A program made the position numbers and the translations under genes. This document shows, piece after piece, positions 5,109 to 12,143 of a DNA stretch of 16,936 nucleotides. Source of the DNA: DATEEW01 sp035273665 (GTDB taxonomy: Bacteria > Pseudomonadota > Gammaproteobacteria > Burkholderiales > SG8-39); the NCBI GenBank assembly GCA_035273665.1, contig DATEOW010000159.1, positions 1-16,936 on the forward strand, in the 5' to 3' direction. The notes beneath the pieces were generated by a model. The model made no database searches and was not told the origin of the DNA. It worked only from the letters and a program-made list of their open reading frames with translations. Within the stretch, counting starts at the first letter, position 1. Every line of letters begins with the position of its first letter.

Positions 5109-6566
5109 ATGCACCCTCAAGATTTGAACCTGCGCGTGCAATTGCGGGACGATCAAGGCACGTCGGCAGCGCTGGCCGAGCGCGCTTTTGCGCGCGCAAC
5201 GGATGCCGTGGCGATAGGCGGCAACAAGGTGCGTATTCTGCGCGATGCTGCGGAGAATTATCCGGCCTGGCTAACGGCAATTCGGGCTGCGCAGCGCAGT
5301 ATCTTTCTTGAGTGTTACATCATCTCGGACGATCGTATCGGCAACGAATTTGTCGACGCATTGTGTGAGCGCGCTCGGGAAGGCGTGCGGGTGTGGGTCA
5401 TATACGATTGGTTGGGTTCCTTTTCCGCCGGCGCCTTATGGAAGCGTTTGCGCGAGGCGGGCGCCCAGGTGCGCGGCTTCAATCCGCCTCGCTTCGAAGA
5501 ACCCTTCGGTTGGATCACTCGCGATCATCGCAAGATGCTTGCGGTGGATGGCCACTTGGGTTTTGTAACCGGCTTGTGCATCGCGGATCAATGGCTCGGC
5601 AATCCCGCCCGCAAAATTGAGCCGTGGCGTGACACCGGCATCGAGATACGCGGTCCCGCGGTTCTCGAATTGGAAGCGTCCTTCGGACAAGCCTGGAACG
5701 CCGCCGGCCCCGCGCTGGAGATGAGTGCGTTTACGCCCGGACCGATCTCGATTGCAGGGGATGTCGCCCTACGCGTCGTCGCCGGTACACCAACCAGTGC
5801 GGGCCTGTATCGCCTCGATCATTTGATCTCCGCGATGGCGCGCGAACGACTTTGGCTCACCGACGCTTATTTCGTCGGTGTGACTCCCTATGTGCGCGCA
5901 CTGTGCGCAGCGGCATACGACAACGTGGACGTGCGCTTGATGGTCCCCGGCGCGAGCGATTTGCCGATCGTCAACCGGATGTCGCGCGCGGGCTATCGCC
6001 CCTTGTTGGAAGCTGGCGTGCGCGTGTTCGAATGGAATGGAAGCATGTTGCATGCGAAGACGGCTGTCGCCGACGGGCGATGGGCGCGCGTGGGTTCCAC
6101 CAATCTCAACATCGCAAGCTGGATCGGCAACTACGAGCTCGATGTCGCGATCGAAGATGAAGGGATCGCACAGGAAATGGAGCGCATGTTCGAAGCGGAC
6201 CTGAGCAACGCCACGGAGATTGTGCTCGGACGGCGGAATCGGGTGACCGCTACGACCTCCTCGCACGGCAAGCGAGCTTTGTCCGGTAGCGCGGGCCGCG
6301 CGGCGGCAGGCGCATTGACCATGGGCAGTGCCTTTGGCGCCGCGTTATCGCACAAGCGGGTGCTCGAACCGGCGGAGGCCGCAACATTGGCCGCCGTTGC
6401 GCTGCTGGTGTGTCTCATCGCTTTCGTGGCGCTCGCATGGCCCCGTGCGCTAGCCGTGCCGATCTTTTTGTTTTGCGCCTGGATCGGTCTCGCCATGCTG
6501 TGGCGTGCGTTCAGGCTGTACCGCAAAGGGAAAAGCGGGGCTGGGCAGGGCGCTAGTCCGGAATAA
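5109..6566 (+). CDS. Phospholipase D-family protein, cardiolipin synthase-like
   Basis: A 485-residue PLD-superfamily phosphatidyltransferase, probably acting on membrane phospholipids (cardiolipin synthesis or a related transfer). Two HKD motifs are complete: His140-Lys142-Asp147 in DHRKMLAVDG and His315-Lys317-Asp322 in LHAKTAVADG, the second followed by GSTNLN. Unlike ClsA there is no N-terminal membrane pair, so the N-terminus resembles ClsB. Instead two hydrophobic segments lie at the C-terminus (about 424-443 and 447-467), followed by a basic tail. The region between HKD2 and the first helix (about 375-415) is Ala/Gly-rich and probably flexible. The ATG at 5109 has AGG only 2 nt away, so initiation may be weak. 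The exact acceptor (phosphatidylglycerol, phosphatidylethanolamine or other) cannot be read from sequence. It ends 25 bp before tRNA-Arg. Confidence 0.88.
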   Translation: MHPQDLNLRVQLRDDQGTSAALAERAFARATDAVAIGGNKVRILRDAAENYPAWLTAIRAAQRSIFLECYIISDDRIGNEFVDALCERAREGVRVWVIYDWLGSFSAGALWKRLREAGAQVRGFNPPRFEEPFGWITRDHRKMLAVDGHLGFVTGLCIADQWLGNPARKIEPWRDTGIEIRGPAVLELEASFGQAWNAAGPALEMSAFTPGPISIAGDVALRVVAGTPTSAGLYRLDHLISAMARERLWLTDAYFVGVTPYVRALCAAAYDNVDVRLMVPGASDLPIVNRMSRAGYRPLLEAGVRVFEWNGSMLHAKTAVADGRWARVGSTNLNIASWIGNYELDVAIEDEGIAQEMERMFEADLSNATEIVLGRRNRVTATTSSHGKRALSGSAGRAAAGALTMGSAFGAALSHKRVLEPAEAATLAAVALLVCLIAFVALAWPRALAVPIFLFCAWIGLAMLWRAFRLYRKGKSGAGQGASPE

Positions 6567-6574
6567 GGTCATCT

Positions 6575-6582
6575 GCTAGAAT
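6575..6582 (+). promoter_or_regulatory. Extended -10 of the tRNA-Arg promoter
   Basis: TGCTAGAAT-type extended -10 (TG at 6574-6575, TAGAAT at 6577-6582) lies 9 nt before the mature tRNA, followed by the GC-rich discriminator TCGCCCCC. No good -35 is seen 17 nt upstream. Confidence 0.5.
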
Positions 6583-6591
6583 TCGCCCCCT

Positions 6592-6668
6592 GCGCCCGTA
6601 GCTCAGTTGGATAGAGTACTTGGCTACGAACCAAGGGGTCGTGGGTTCGAATCCTGCCGGGCGCGCCA
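6592..6668 (+). tRNA. tRNA-Arg(ACG)
   Basis: A 77-nt tRNA. Acceptor stem GCGCCCG (6592-6598) pairs with CGGGCGC (6658-6664); G73 and an encoded CCA (6666-6668) follow. The anticodon stem CTTGG/CCAAG encloses CTACGAA with anticodon ACG (6626-6628), whose A34 is normally deaminated to inosine to read CGU/CGC/CGA. The T arm has GGTTCGAATCC. Confidence 0.97.
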
Positions 6669-6681
6669 AACAATGAAAGAT

Positions 6682-6712
6682 TAAAGCCTCCTCTTCGGAG
6701 GCTTTATTTTTT
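6682..6712 (+). terminator. Intrinsic terminator of tRNA-Arg
   Basis: TAAAGCCTCC / GGAGGCTTTA (6682-6691 and 6697-6706) pair around TCTTC, followed by six T residues (6707-6712). The zwf gene converges on it and ends 31 nt away, so the hairpin may also limit zwf read-through, though its U-tract on the minus strand is poor. Confidence 0.88.
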
Positions 6713-6742
6713 CAGATCTCAGTGCTTCGTCTCCAGCTGCAA

Positions 6743-8146
6743 TTATTTGCGCCGATCCGGCGTAACGGTACGGGGCACATGCCAGCGGCCTTCTTCAAGG
6801 AGCTTATCCGCTTCCTGCGGCCCCCAGCTACCCGGTTCATATAGCCGAACGGGCACGTCCGACTCCACAAGCGGGTCAACAATTCGCCAAGCGGCTTCCA
6901 CGCCTTCCCGCAACGCGAATAGATTGTGATCGCCTTTCATTGCGTCGCTGATCAACCGATCATAAGCATCGGCCTCGTCATCGCGGGCATTCGATACGAA
7001 TAATTCCACTGCATCGCCCGCCATTTTTTCGCCGGGGCGTTTGACGCGCGCCCCGAGCGCAATGGCGACACGATCCGGCCCCAAGCGAAAACGAAAATAG
7101 TTTCCTGCCGCGCCTGGCTCTGAAAACACGTCCGGTATCGGTTCGTTCAGTTCAACAACGACTTCGGTTGCGGTAACCGGGAGGCGCTTGCCCGCGCGGA
7201 TATAGAAAGGCACGCCCGTCCAACGTTGCGAATCAAGACGCAGCCGGAGCGCGACATAGGTTTCCACTTGTGAATCGCGCGCGACGCCGGGCTCTTCGCG
7301 GTAGCCGAGGTATTGGCCACGTACGACATCCTCAGGCACCAAGGGTCGGATTGCGCGAAGCACGGCGATCTTGGCCGCTTGTTGCGCTTTGGTGCTGTCA
7401 TTTTCCGGCGGGTCCATGGCCAGGATGCTGACGACTTGAAGCAGATGGTTTTGCACCACATCGCGCAGGGCGCCGACTTGTTCATAGAAAGCGCCGCGGC
7501 TGCCGATTCCGAAGGACTCGGCCATGGTGATTTGCACGCTTTTGACGCGTCCGCGCCGCCAGATCGGCTCGAGAAAGGAATTGGCGAAACGAAAATAGAG
7601 CAGGTTCAATACCGGCTCTTTGCCAAGGTAATGATCGATGCGAAACACCGATCCTTCGTCGAACACTTGTTCCAAAGTTTTGTTCAGGGCTTGGGACGAT
7701 TGCAAATCGCGACCGAAGGGTTTCTCCACGATCACACGCGCATCTCGGGCGCATGCGGCCGCGCCCAGGCCTTCGACAACCACCGGGAACATTGACGGCG
7801 GAATCGCCAGGTAGTGGAGCGGATGGCGCGCCGTGCCGAGGGTATGCCTAAGCTTGGTGTAGGTCTCCGCCGTCTGATAATCGCCGCTCACATAGCGGAG
7901 TAAAGGCACGAGCTTGGCAAAGTGGTCTTCGTTGAACGTCGCGCGGTTTTGTACGCTTTTACGGACACGCTCGACCAGCTCGTCTAGCGCGAGCGGCTCG
8001 CGCGCGACACCGACGACCGGTACGGTCAAGCTGCCCCGCGAGACCATGTCGTAGAGCGCGGGGTAGATTTTTTTTGCCGCGAGATCGCCCGTAGCACCGA
8101 ACAAAACCAGTGCATCGGATAGCGGTGGCATACGAGGGGAGCTCAC
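6743..8146 (-). CDS. zwf: Glucose-6-phosphate 1-dehydrogenase
   Basis: Oxidises glucose 6-phosphate to 6-phosphogluconolactone with NADP (or NAD), feeding the oxidative pentose phosphate and Entner-Doudoroff routes; cytosolic. The 467-residue product shows the N-terminal Rossmann motif GATGDLAAKK (17-26), EKPFG (141-145), and the signature RIDHYLGKE (169-177) with the substrate-binding and catalytic His/Lys residues. The C-terminal beta+alpha domain is complete (IRAGKRL, PGSWGP). The start is a GTG at 8146; an ATG five codons later (8131) is equally possible, and neither has a clear ribosome site. The usual neighbours pgl, edd or gnd are not next to it here. The carbonic-anhydrase-like gene lies 39 bp upstream on the same strand with a hairpin between them. 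Confidence 0.96.
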   Translation of the reverse strand: MSSPRMPPLSDALVLFGATGDLAAKKIYPALYDMVSRGSLTVPVVGVAREPLALDELVERVRKSVQNRATFNEDHFAKLVPLLRYVSGDYQTAETYTKLRHTLGTARHPLHYLAIPPSMFPVVVEGLGAAACARDARVIVEKPFGRDLQSSQALNKTLEQVFDEGSVFRIDHYLGKEPVLNLLYFRFANSFLEPIWRRGRVKSVQITMAESFGIGSRGAFYEQVGALRDVVQNHLLQVVSILAMDPPENDSTKAQQAAKIAVLRAIRPLVPEDVVRGQYLGYREEPGVARDSQVETYVALRLRLDSQRWTGVPFYIRAGKRLPVTATEVVVELNEPIPDVFSEPGAAGNYFRFRLGPDRVAIALGARVKRPGEKMAGDAVELFVSNARDDEADAYDRLISDAMKGDHNLFALREGVEAAWRIVDPLVESDVPVRLYEPGSWGPQEADKLLEEGRWHVPRTVTPDRRK

Positions 8147-8158
8147 AGGTTTTATGGG

Positions 8159-8180
8159 GGGGCTGCGTAATCGCAGCCCC
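8159..8180 (-). terminator. Hairpin between the carbonic anhydrase-like gene and zwf
   Basis: GGGGCTGCG (8159-8167) and CGCAGCCCC (8172-8180) pair perfectly around TAAT, 6 nt after the stop of the minus-strand upstream gene. On that strand the sequence after it is CCCATAAAACC, not a U-tract. It could be a weak terminator, an attenuator ahead of zwf, or an mRNA-stabilising structure. Confidence 0.5.
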
Positions 8181-8185
8181 GGATG

Positions 8186-8740
8186 CTAGGAAATGCTTTC
8201 CACCTTGCCGTCAAGTGCCATCAGTGTCAATTCGACTTTCATCTGCGGATACTTTTTTTGTATCGCCGCTTGCAGCTTGCGCAAATGGTCCGTGTGAACC
8301 TGCGTTTCTTTCGTCGGTTGTTGCGCGAAGTCCTCGCCTAAGAGCACCTTGTAAGCGCCGCAATCGCGATGGTCCATCACAATCACCGTATTGATGGCAT
8401 GCAGCTTGATGGCGATATCCAGATGCTCCCAGAAGGTCTTCCGCCAGGCCGGATATTTGTCAGTGAGCGCGCCCAAGGAGGCGCCCGCGAGAACGATGTG
8501 ATCGTAGTTGTCGCGTAAACCGCGACCGCTCATGTATTGCTCCACTTCGTTCATCAACCGAAAGTCCATGCAGCTCAACAGCAGGGCTTCCGTTTTGCCG
8601 GCGACGGCATCGGCAAGCGGCACGCCGACTGCTAGAAAGGCTGTTCCGCCCAACGCGGCGACACGCATGAATTTCCTCCGGCTGCTTTCTTCGCCGGTGT
8701 TCCCTACAAGATTTCGACGTGCTATGCCTTGCTTAGTCAT
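8186..8740 (-). CDS. Tat-exported beta-carbonic-anhydrase-like protein
   Basis: A 184-residue predicted periplasmic zinc protein. Residues 20-48 form a twin-arginine signal: SRRKFM (20-25), then a hydrophobic AALGGTAFLAVGVPLADA and a likely cleavage after ADAVAG. The mature part has CMDFR (Cys57, Asp59, Arg61) and MDHRDCGAY (His124, Cys127), matching the Cys-Asp/Arg-His-Cys zinc and catalytic pattern of beta-class carbonic anhydrases. It is shorter than typical enzymes and belongs with putative carbonic anhydrase-like proteins whose activity is less certain. The ATG at 8740 is chosen because AAAGGAGG stands 4 nt upstream, one of the best ribosome sites in the window; a further in-frame start at 8776 is unlikely. 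Divergent from hslR. Hydration of CO2 in the periplasm is inferred, not shown. Confidence 0.85.
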   Translation of the reverse strand: MTKQGIARRNLVGNTGEESSRRKFMRVAALGGTAFLAVGVPLADAVAGKTEALLLSCMDFRLMNEVEQYMSGRGLRDNYDHIVLAGASLGALTDKYPAWRKTFWEHLDIAIKLHAINTVIVMDHRDCGAYKVLLGEDFAQQPTKETQVHTDHLRKLQAAIQKKYPQMKVELTLMALDGKVESIS

Positions 8741-8844
8741 TGCGCCTCCTTTTTGTTGTGGTTGGACCCGGCGCACTGCAGCCGGACCCTAAACGATAGT
8801 TGATTTAAGATTCTTTGTTGCGTTTTTGCGGGAACGAGACAGGG

Positions 8845-9213
8845 ATGCGTATCGACAAGTGGCTCTGGGCGGCGCGTTTTTATAAGACGCGTTCGCTTGC
8901 GACGCAGGCAGTCGAGGCCGGCAAAGTGAAGCTGAACGGCGAGCGTATAAAACCAGCCAAGGAAATCAAGCCGGGCGATCCTTTATCGATCCGGATCGGT
9001 GATGTGGAATGGTCGATCAGCGTACGTGCGTTATCGATGCAACGTCGTTCCGCTCCCGAAGCCCAGCAACTCTATGAGGAATCCGTTGAGGCGCGCGCAA
9101 AACGGCTCGATGCCCTCGCGCTACGCAAGCAAACGGGGACCTTGCGTGAAGAAAGCGGCCGGCCCACCAAGCGCGATCGGCGAATGATCCGTCGCTTTAC
9201 CGGGGACGCTTAA
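8845..9213 (+). CDS. hslR: Hsp15, S4-domain ribosome-associated heat shock protein
   Basis: A 122-residue RNA-binding protein. In Escherichia coli, Hsp15 binds 50S subunits carrying a nascent chain after premature dissociation and helps recycle them. The S4 RNA-binding fold fills residues 1-60, starting MRIDKWLWAARFYKTRSLA and including VKLNGERIKPAKEIKPGD. The C-terminal half is basic, ending in RPTKRDRRMIRRF, as in the family. The ATG at 8845 fits the family N-terminus exactly; an upstream in-frame ATG-less extension to 8815 is unsupported. It stands alone between a divergent carbonic-anhydrase-like gene and a convergent lipoprotein gene. Confidence 0.93.
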   Translation: MRIDKWLWAARFYKTRSLATQAVEAGKVKLNGERIKPAKEIKPGDPLSIRIGDVEWSISVRALSMQRRSAPEAQQLYEESVEARAKRLDALALRKQTGTLREESGRPTKRDRRMIRRFTGDA

Positions 9214-9220
9214 GCCGCGC

Positions 9221-9247
9221 GCAATCGACTATGGCGCCGGCGATTGC
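9221..9247. repeat. Inverted repeat between hslR and the lipoprotein gene
   Basis: GCAATCG (9221-9227) and CGATTGC (9241-9247) flank a 13-nt segment containing GGCGCC, in the 79-bp gap where the two genes converge. No U-tract follows on the plus strand (CAAAATAGC). It is a possible but weak transcription end. Confidence 0.35.
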
Positions 9248-9292
9248 AAAATAGCTCGATTGGGGCCGGATGCTTGCGCTGAAGCGGTGCTG

Positions 9293-9649
9293 CTAGCGGG
9301 CGTTCAAAACTTCAATTTTGTTGCCCGTGACGCGGACGCGCTGGCCGGGTTTGAGTTGTGGATCTTGATCGAGCCTGATGACTTCCTGCTGACCGGCGTC
9401 GAAGAAAACGGTCACCTCATACACAGTCTTCGATACGTTTGCGTTCTCATCGCCTTCTTCATTGCGCACGACGCCTAGAATTGCCGTCTTCCAGTTGTTC
9501 TGGTTGATCGCTCTTTCAGTCTTTGTCTGGACCAAGCCGACGATGCCGACCTTCGGGACTCCCGCGGGCGGCGGGGGCGCGGGCGGTTTTGGGGTGCTTT
9601 CGCAGGCCGCGAGCAGAAAGCTAAGAACGAGTAAAAGAGCGATGCGCAT
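9293..9649 (-). CDS. Small lipoprotein with SlyB-like C-terminal region
   Basis: A 118-residue predicted lipoprotein. MRIALLLVLSFLLAAC is a type II signal peptide with lipobox LAAC, so Cys16 should be lipidated; Glu17 at +2 does not signal inner-membrane retention, which suggests the outer membrane. A proline-rich linker (TPKPPAPPPP) follows. The C-terminal half, YEVTVFFDAGQQEVIRLDQD followed by PQLKPGQRVRVTG, resembles the end of SlyB/Pcp-family outer-membrane lipoproteins, but the Gly-zipper helix of that family is missing. No function is assigned. The ATG at 9649 starts right at the signal peptide; the ribosome site is weak. Divergent from the ABC-F gene. Confidence 0.82.
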   Translation of the reverse strand: MRIALLLVLSFLLAACESTPKPPAPPPPAGVPKVGIVGLVQTKTERAINQNNWKTAILGVVRNEEGDENANVSKTVYEVTVFFDAGQQEVIRLDQDPQLKPGQRVRVTGNKIEVLNAR

Positions 9650-9685
9650 GGCGTCATTCTATCCGGTGGGCGAGTCAGGACTAAA

Positions 9686-9702
9686 GCGTTAAAATACACG
9701 CC
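9686..9702 (+). promoter_or_regulatory. GCGTTAAAAT-type -10 box upstream of the ABC-F gene
   Basis: GCGTTAAAATACACGCC differs from the lysC-upstream GCGTTAAAATCACGCC by one inserted A. TAAAAT (9690-9695) would be the -10; no good -35 is seen at 17 nt. It lies 75 nt before the TTG start. Confidence 0.4.
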
Positions 9703-9777
9703 TTCCTGATCTAAACCTCCCTCTTTCATACCCCGGCGGCCGCATGCGGTTCGCTGCTCTCGATAATTGGATTCAAA

Positions 9778-11388
9778 TTGATCGTCACCGCTTCACTCAC
9801 CATGCAATTCGGGGGTAAGCCCCTGTTCGAAAACGTTTCGGTCAAGTTTGGCGACGGAAACCGTTACGGCCTCATCGGCGCGAACGGTTCGGGCAAATCC
9901 ACGTTCATGAAAATACTGGGCGGCGACTTGGAGCCTAGCGCCGGTAGCGTTGCGGTCGATAGCAATGAGCGTATCGGTAAGTTACGGCAGGATCAGTTTG
10001 CTTACGAAGACCACCGCGTGATCGATGTCGTGCTCATGGGGCATACGCAGATGTGGGAAGCGGCGCAACAGCGCGACGCGATCTATGCAAACCCGGACGC
10101 GACCGACGAAGACTATATGCGCGCCGCGGACCTCGAAGCAAAATTCGCCGAATACGGCGGCTATGACGCCGAAGCCCGTGCCGGAAGTCTGTTGTTGGGT
10201 GTGGGCATTCCGGTGGAGCAGCATGGCGGGCCCATGAGCGCGGTTGCGCCGGGGTGGAAGCTTCGCGTATTGCTCGCACAAGTGCTGTTTTCCGATCCGG
10301 ACATCATGTTGCTCGACGAGCCCACCAACAACCTCGACATCAACACGATCCGTTGGCTGGAAGGCGTGCTCAATGAGCGGCAGAGCACCATGATCATCAT
10401 TTCCCACGACCGCCACTTTCTCAATAGTGTCTGCACGCATATGGCGGATCTAGATTTTCGCGAATTGCGGATCTATGCAGGCGATTACGACGGATATATG
10501 GAAGCCTCGACCCTGGCCCGTCAGCGGCAGATGGCGGCAAACGCCAGAACAAAAGAGCGCGTTGCCGAACTGGAAGATTTTGTGCGGCGCTTCAGCGCGA
10601 ACAAATCGAAGGCACGTCAGGCCACTTCACGCCAGAAGCAGATCGAAAAGCTGAAGGTGGAAGACGTCAAACCTTCGAGCCGCCAATACCCCTTCATCCG
10701 GTTCGAGTACGACGAGCGCGACAAGCTGCATCGGCTGGCTGTCGAGGCACAGGCGCTGACCAAAGGTTATGGTCAACCCTTAATCGCGGACCTGAATCTC
10801 GCGATCGAGGCGGGGGAAAAAGTTGCGATCATCGGTCCGAACGGTGTGGGTAAAACCACCTTGTTGCGTTGTCTATGGGGTGATCTGACGCCCGATACCG
10901 GCAGCGTTAAGTGGGCCGAGAAGGCCAATCCGGGTTATTGCGCACAGGATCATGCGGCGGATTTCGCCGAGGACATGAGCCTGACCGAATGGCTGAGCCA
11001 ATGGCGCGGTCCCGCCGATGATGAAACGAAATTACGCGGCACGCTGGGCCGCCTGCTTTTTTCCGGCGACGAGGTCAAGAAATCGGTGAAGGTCGTTTCG
11101 GGAGGAGAAGAGCGCCGGTTGATTTTCGGCAAGCTGATGCTGCAGCAACACAATGTGCTGCTGATGGATGAACCCACCAATCACCTCGACATGGAGTCGA
11201 TCGAATCGTTGAACGACGCGCTAGATCGTTATAAGGGCACGGTAATCTTCGTTTCGCACGATCGCGAATTCGTGTCGTCCTTGGCTACGCGCATTATTGA
11301 ATTGAAGCCGGCTGGGGAGGGCAAGCCGGCGGAAGTCATCGACTTCCAAGGTAACTACGAGGACTATCTGCGCAGCCAGGGCGTTTGA
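9778..11388 (+). CDS. ybiT: ABC-F family ATPase, YbiT type
   Basis: A 536-residue soluble ABC-F protein, a class that binds the ribosomal E site and modulates translation; no transmembrane domain. The first ATPase domain has Walker A GANGSGKST (34-42), the signature-position segment VAPGWKLRVLLAQ as in YbiT, and Walker B MLLDEPTNNLD (Asp180-Glu181). An inter-domain basic linker (about 245-300, FVRRFSANKSKARQATSRQ) follows, with YbiT-like sequence throughout. The second domain has Walker A GPNGVGKTT (353-361), signature VSGGEERR and Walker B LLMDEPTNHLD (Asp464-Glu465). The start is a TTG at 9778: it reproduces the Escherichia coli YbiT N-terminus length (MLVSSNVTMQFG versus MIVTASLTMQFG), whereas the first ATG would drop eight residues. 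GGA lies 7 nt upstream. Its 3' end meets a convergent gene 13 bp away. Confidence 0.95.
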   Translation: MIVTASLTMQFGGKPLFENVSVKFGDGNRYGLIGANGSGKSTFMKILGGDLEPSAGSVAVDSNERIGKLRQDQFAYEDHRVIDVVLMGHTQMWEAAQQRDAIYANPDATDEDYMRAADLEAKFAEYGGYDAEARAGSLLLGVGIPVEQHGGPMSAVAPGWKLRVLLAQVLFSDPDIMLLDEPTNNLDINTIRWLEGVLNERQSTMIIISHDRHFLNSVCTHMADLDFRELRIYAGDYDGYMEASTLARQRQMAANARTKERVAELEDFVRRFSANKSKARQATSRQKQIEKLKVEDVKPSSRQYPFIRFEYDERDKLHRLAVEAQALTKGYGQPLIADLNLAIEAGEKVAIIGPNGVGKTTLLRCLWGDLTPDTGSVKWAEKANPGYCAQDHAADFAEDMSLTEWLSQWRGPADDETKLRGTLGRLLFSGDEVKKSVKVVSGGEERRLIFGKLMLQQHNVLLMDEPTNHLDMESIESLNDALDRYKGTVIFVSHDREFVSSLATRIIELKPAGEGKPAEVIDFQGNYEDYLRSQGV

Positions 11389-11401
11389 GGATGCGAGCCG
11401 C

Positions 11402-11713
11402 TCAAATGGCAGCGAAATTCACTGCTGCTGTCGAAGCCGTGCGTTTCTCGACGATGCGAAATTCCGCCACGGGCGAGCGCGACACTTCTCCATCAATCAT
11501 GCGCGCCAGTTGTTGTTGAAGCTCGGTGTAGTGAGTTCCCAGCGTGTGGGCAACTTCCTCGTTCTTCACGGGCCACCATTTTTTCTCCCCGATGAAGCGC
11601 GTCTCGAAACGCAATTCGGTGGCGATTTCGAGGAACTCGTGCATCTGGGCGGTGTAGTACGGCGTCACGCCGGGCTGTTCCCAGAACGATTGGCGGATGT
11701 CCTTGTCGGTCAT
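11402..11713 (-). CDS. Unrecognised 103-residue protein
   Basis: I do not recognise a family. The product is soluble and mixed alpha/beta in appearance, with no signal peptide, membrane segment or Cys cluster. Notable parts are WEQPGVTPYYTAQMHEFLEI at the N-terminus, EKKWWPVKNEEVAHTLG in the middle, and an Ala/Thr-rich end. It is the second gene of a two-gene minus-strand unit, 23 bp after a helix-turn-helix gene whose product is also 103 residues. No good ribosome site precedes the ATG at 11713; AAAAGTACT lies upstream, so it may depend on translation of the first gene. Codon use does not stand out from the surroundings. Small regulator-partner pairs include toxin-antitoxin modules, but no toxin motif is visible here. 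Confidence 0.7.
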   Translation of the reverse strand: MTDKDIRQSFWEQPGVTPYYTAQMHEFLEIATELRFETRFIGEKKWWPVKNEEVAHTLGTHYTELQQQLARMIDGEVSRSPVAEFRIVEKRTASTAAVNFAAI

Positions 11714-11736
11714 GATGGCGAGTACTTTTAAAAGGG

Positions 11737-12048
11737 TTAGGCGAGGGCGATGTGCGGCGCTTTGCCGATCGCGGGTACGCGTTCGATGGTGAGCGTTTCA
11801 GCGTGGGCGAGCATTTTCAATTGTTCGGATAAATTGCCCGGGTCGATTTCCAGTGCTTTCGCCCAATTGGTCACTGCGTCATCCGCGATTCGGGTTTCAC
11901 CCCGCTCGACATGGGAGACATGACTGCCCAAGATAAGTCCCAGCCGGTGTGCGAGATCGGCACGGGAAAGCCCGAGGCTCAAGCGACGAGCACGGATGTA
12001 GCGGCCGAATTGCTTGGCCGCGGCGTTGGCGGAATGAGGGGTTTTCAT
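11737..12048 (-). CDS. XRE-family helix-turn-helix regulator
   Basis: A 103-residue DNA-binding protein. The Cro/C1 helix-turn-helix spans about residues 16-70: YIRARRLSLGLSRADLAHRL, then GSHVSHVERGETRIADDAV. The recognition helix is SHVSHVERG-like; TNWAKALEIDPGNL closes the domain. The last 25 residues show no known domain. It is probably the autoregulated first gene of a unit with the 103-residue gene downstream. The ATG at 12048 has GGAAT just upstream, a weak site. It is divergent from the ElyC-like gene across 95 bp, where both promoters must lie. Confidence 0.85.
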   Translation of the reverse strand: MKTPHSANAAAKQFGRYIRARRLSLGLSRADLAHRLGLILGSHVSHVERGETRIADDAVTNWAKALEIDPGNLSEQLKMLAHAETLTIERVPAIGKAPHIALA

Positions 12049-12143
12049 ATTCCGGTCATCGGCCCTACTTCCGGGAACTTGAGCCGGCGATAAGATTTAG
12101 GGGCCGAAATGTTAAGCTTTTCGCCTGTTTCTCAGACTTCGCC

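Noticed and set aside
6743..8740. Functional operon linking carbonic anhydrase and zwf
   Set aside because: Same strand and close spacing, but a strong hairpin lies between and no shared pathway is evident, so I do not claim an operon.
11384..11406. TTTGAG...CTCAAA as a terminator between the ABC-F gene and the convergent 103-residue gene
   Set aside because: Only 6 bp with an 11-nt loop and no U-tract; it overlaps both stop codons and may be chance.
11949..12143. N-terminal extension of the ElyC-like gene
   Set aside because: It overlaps the divergent HTH gene and has no hydrophobic or DUF218 character. The family N-terminus starts at 12144.
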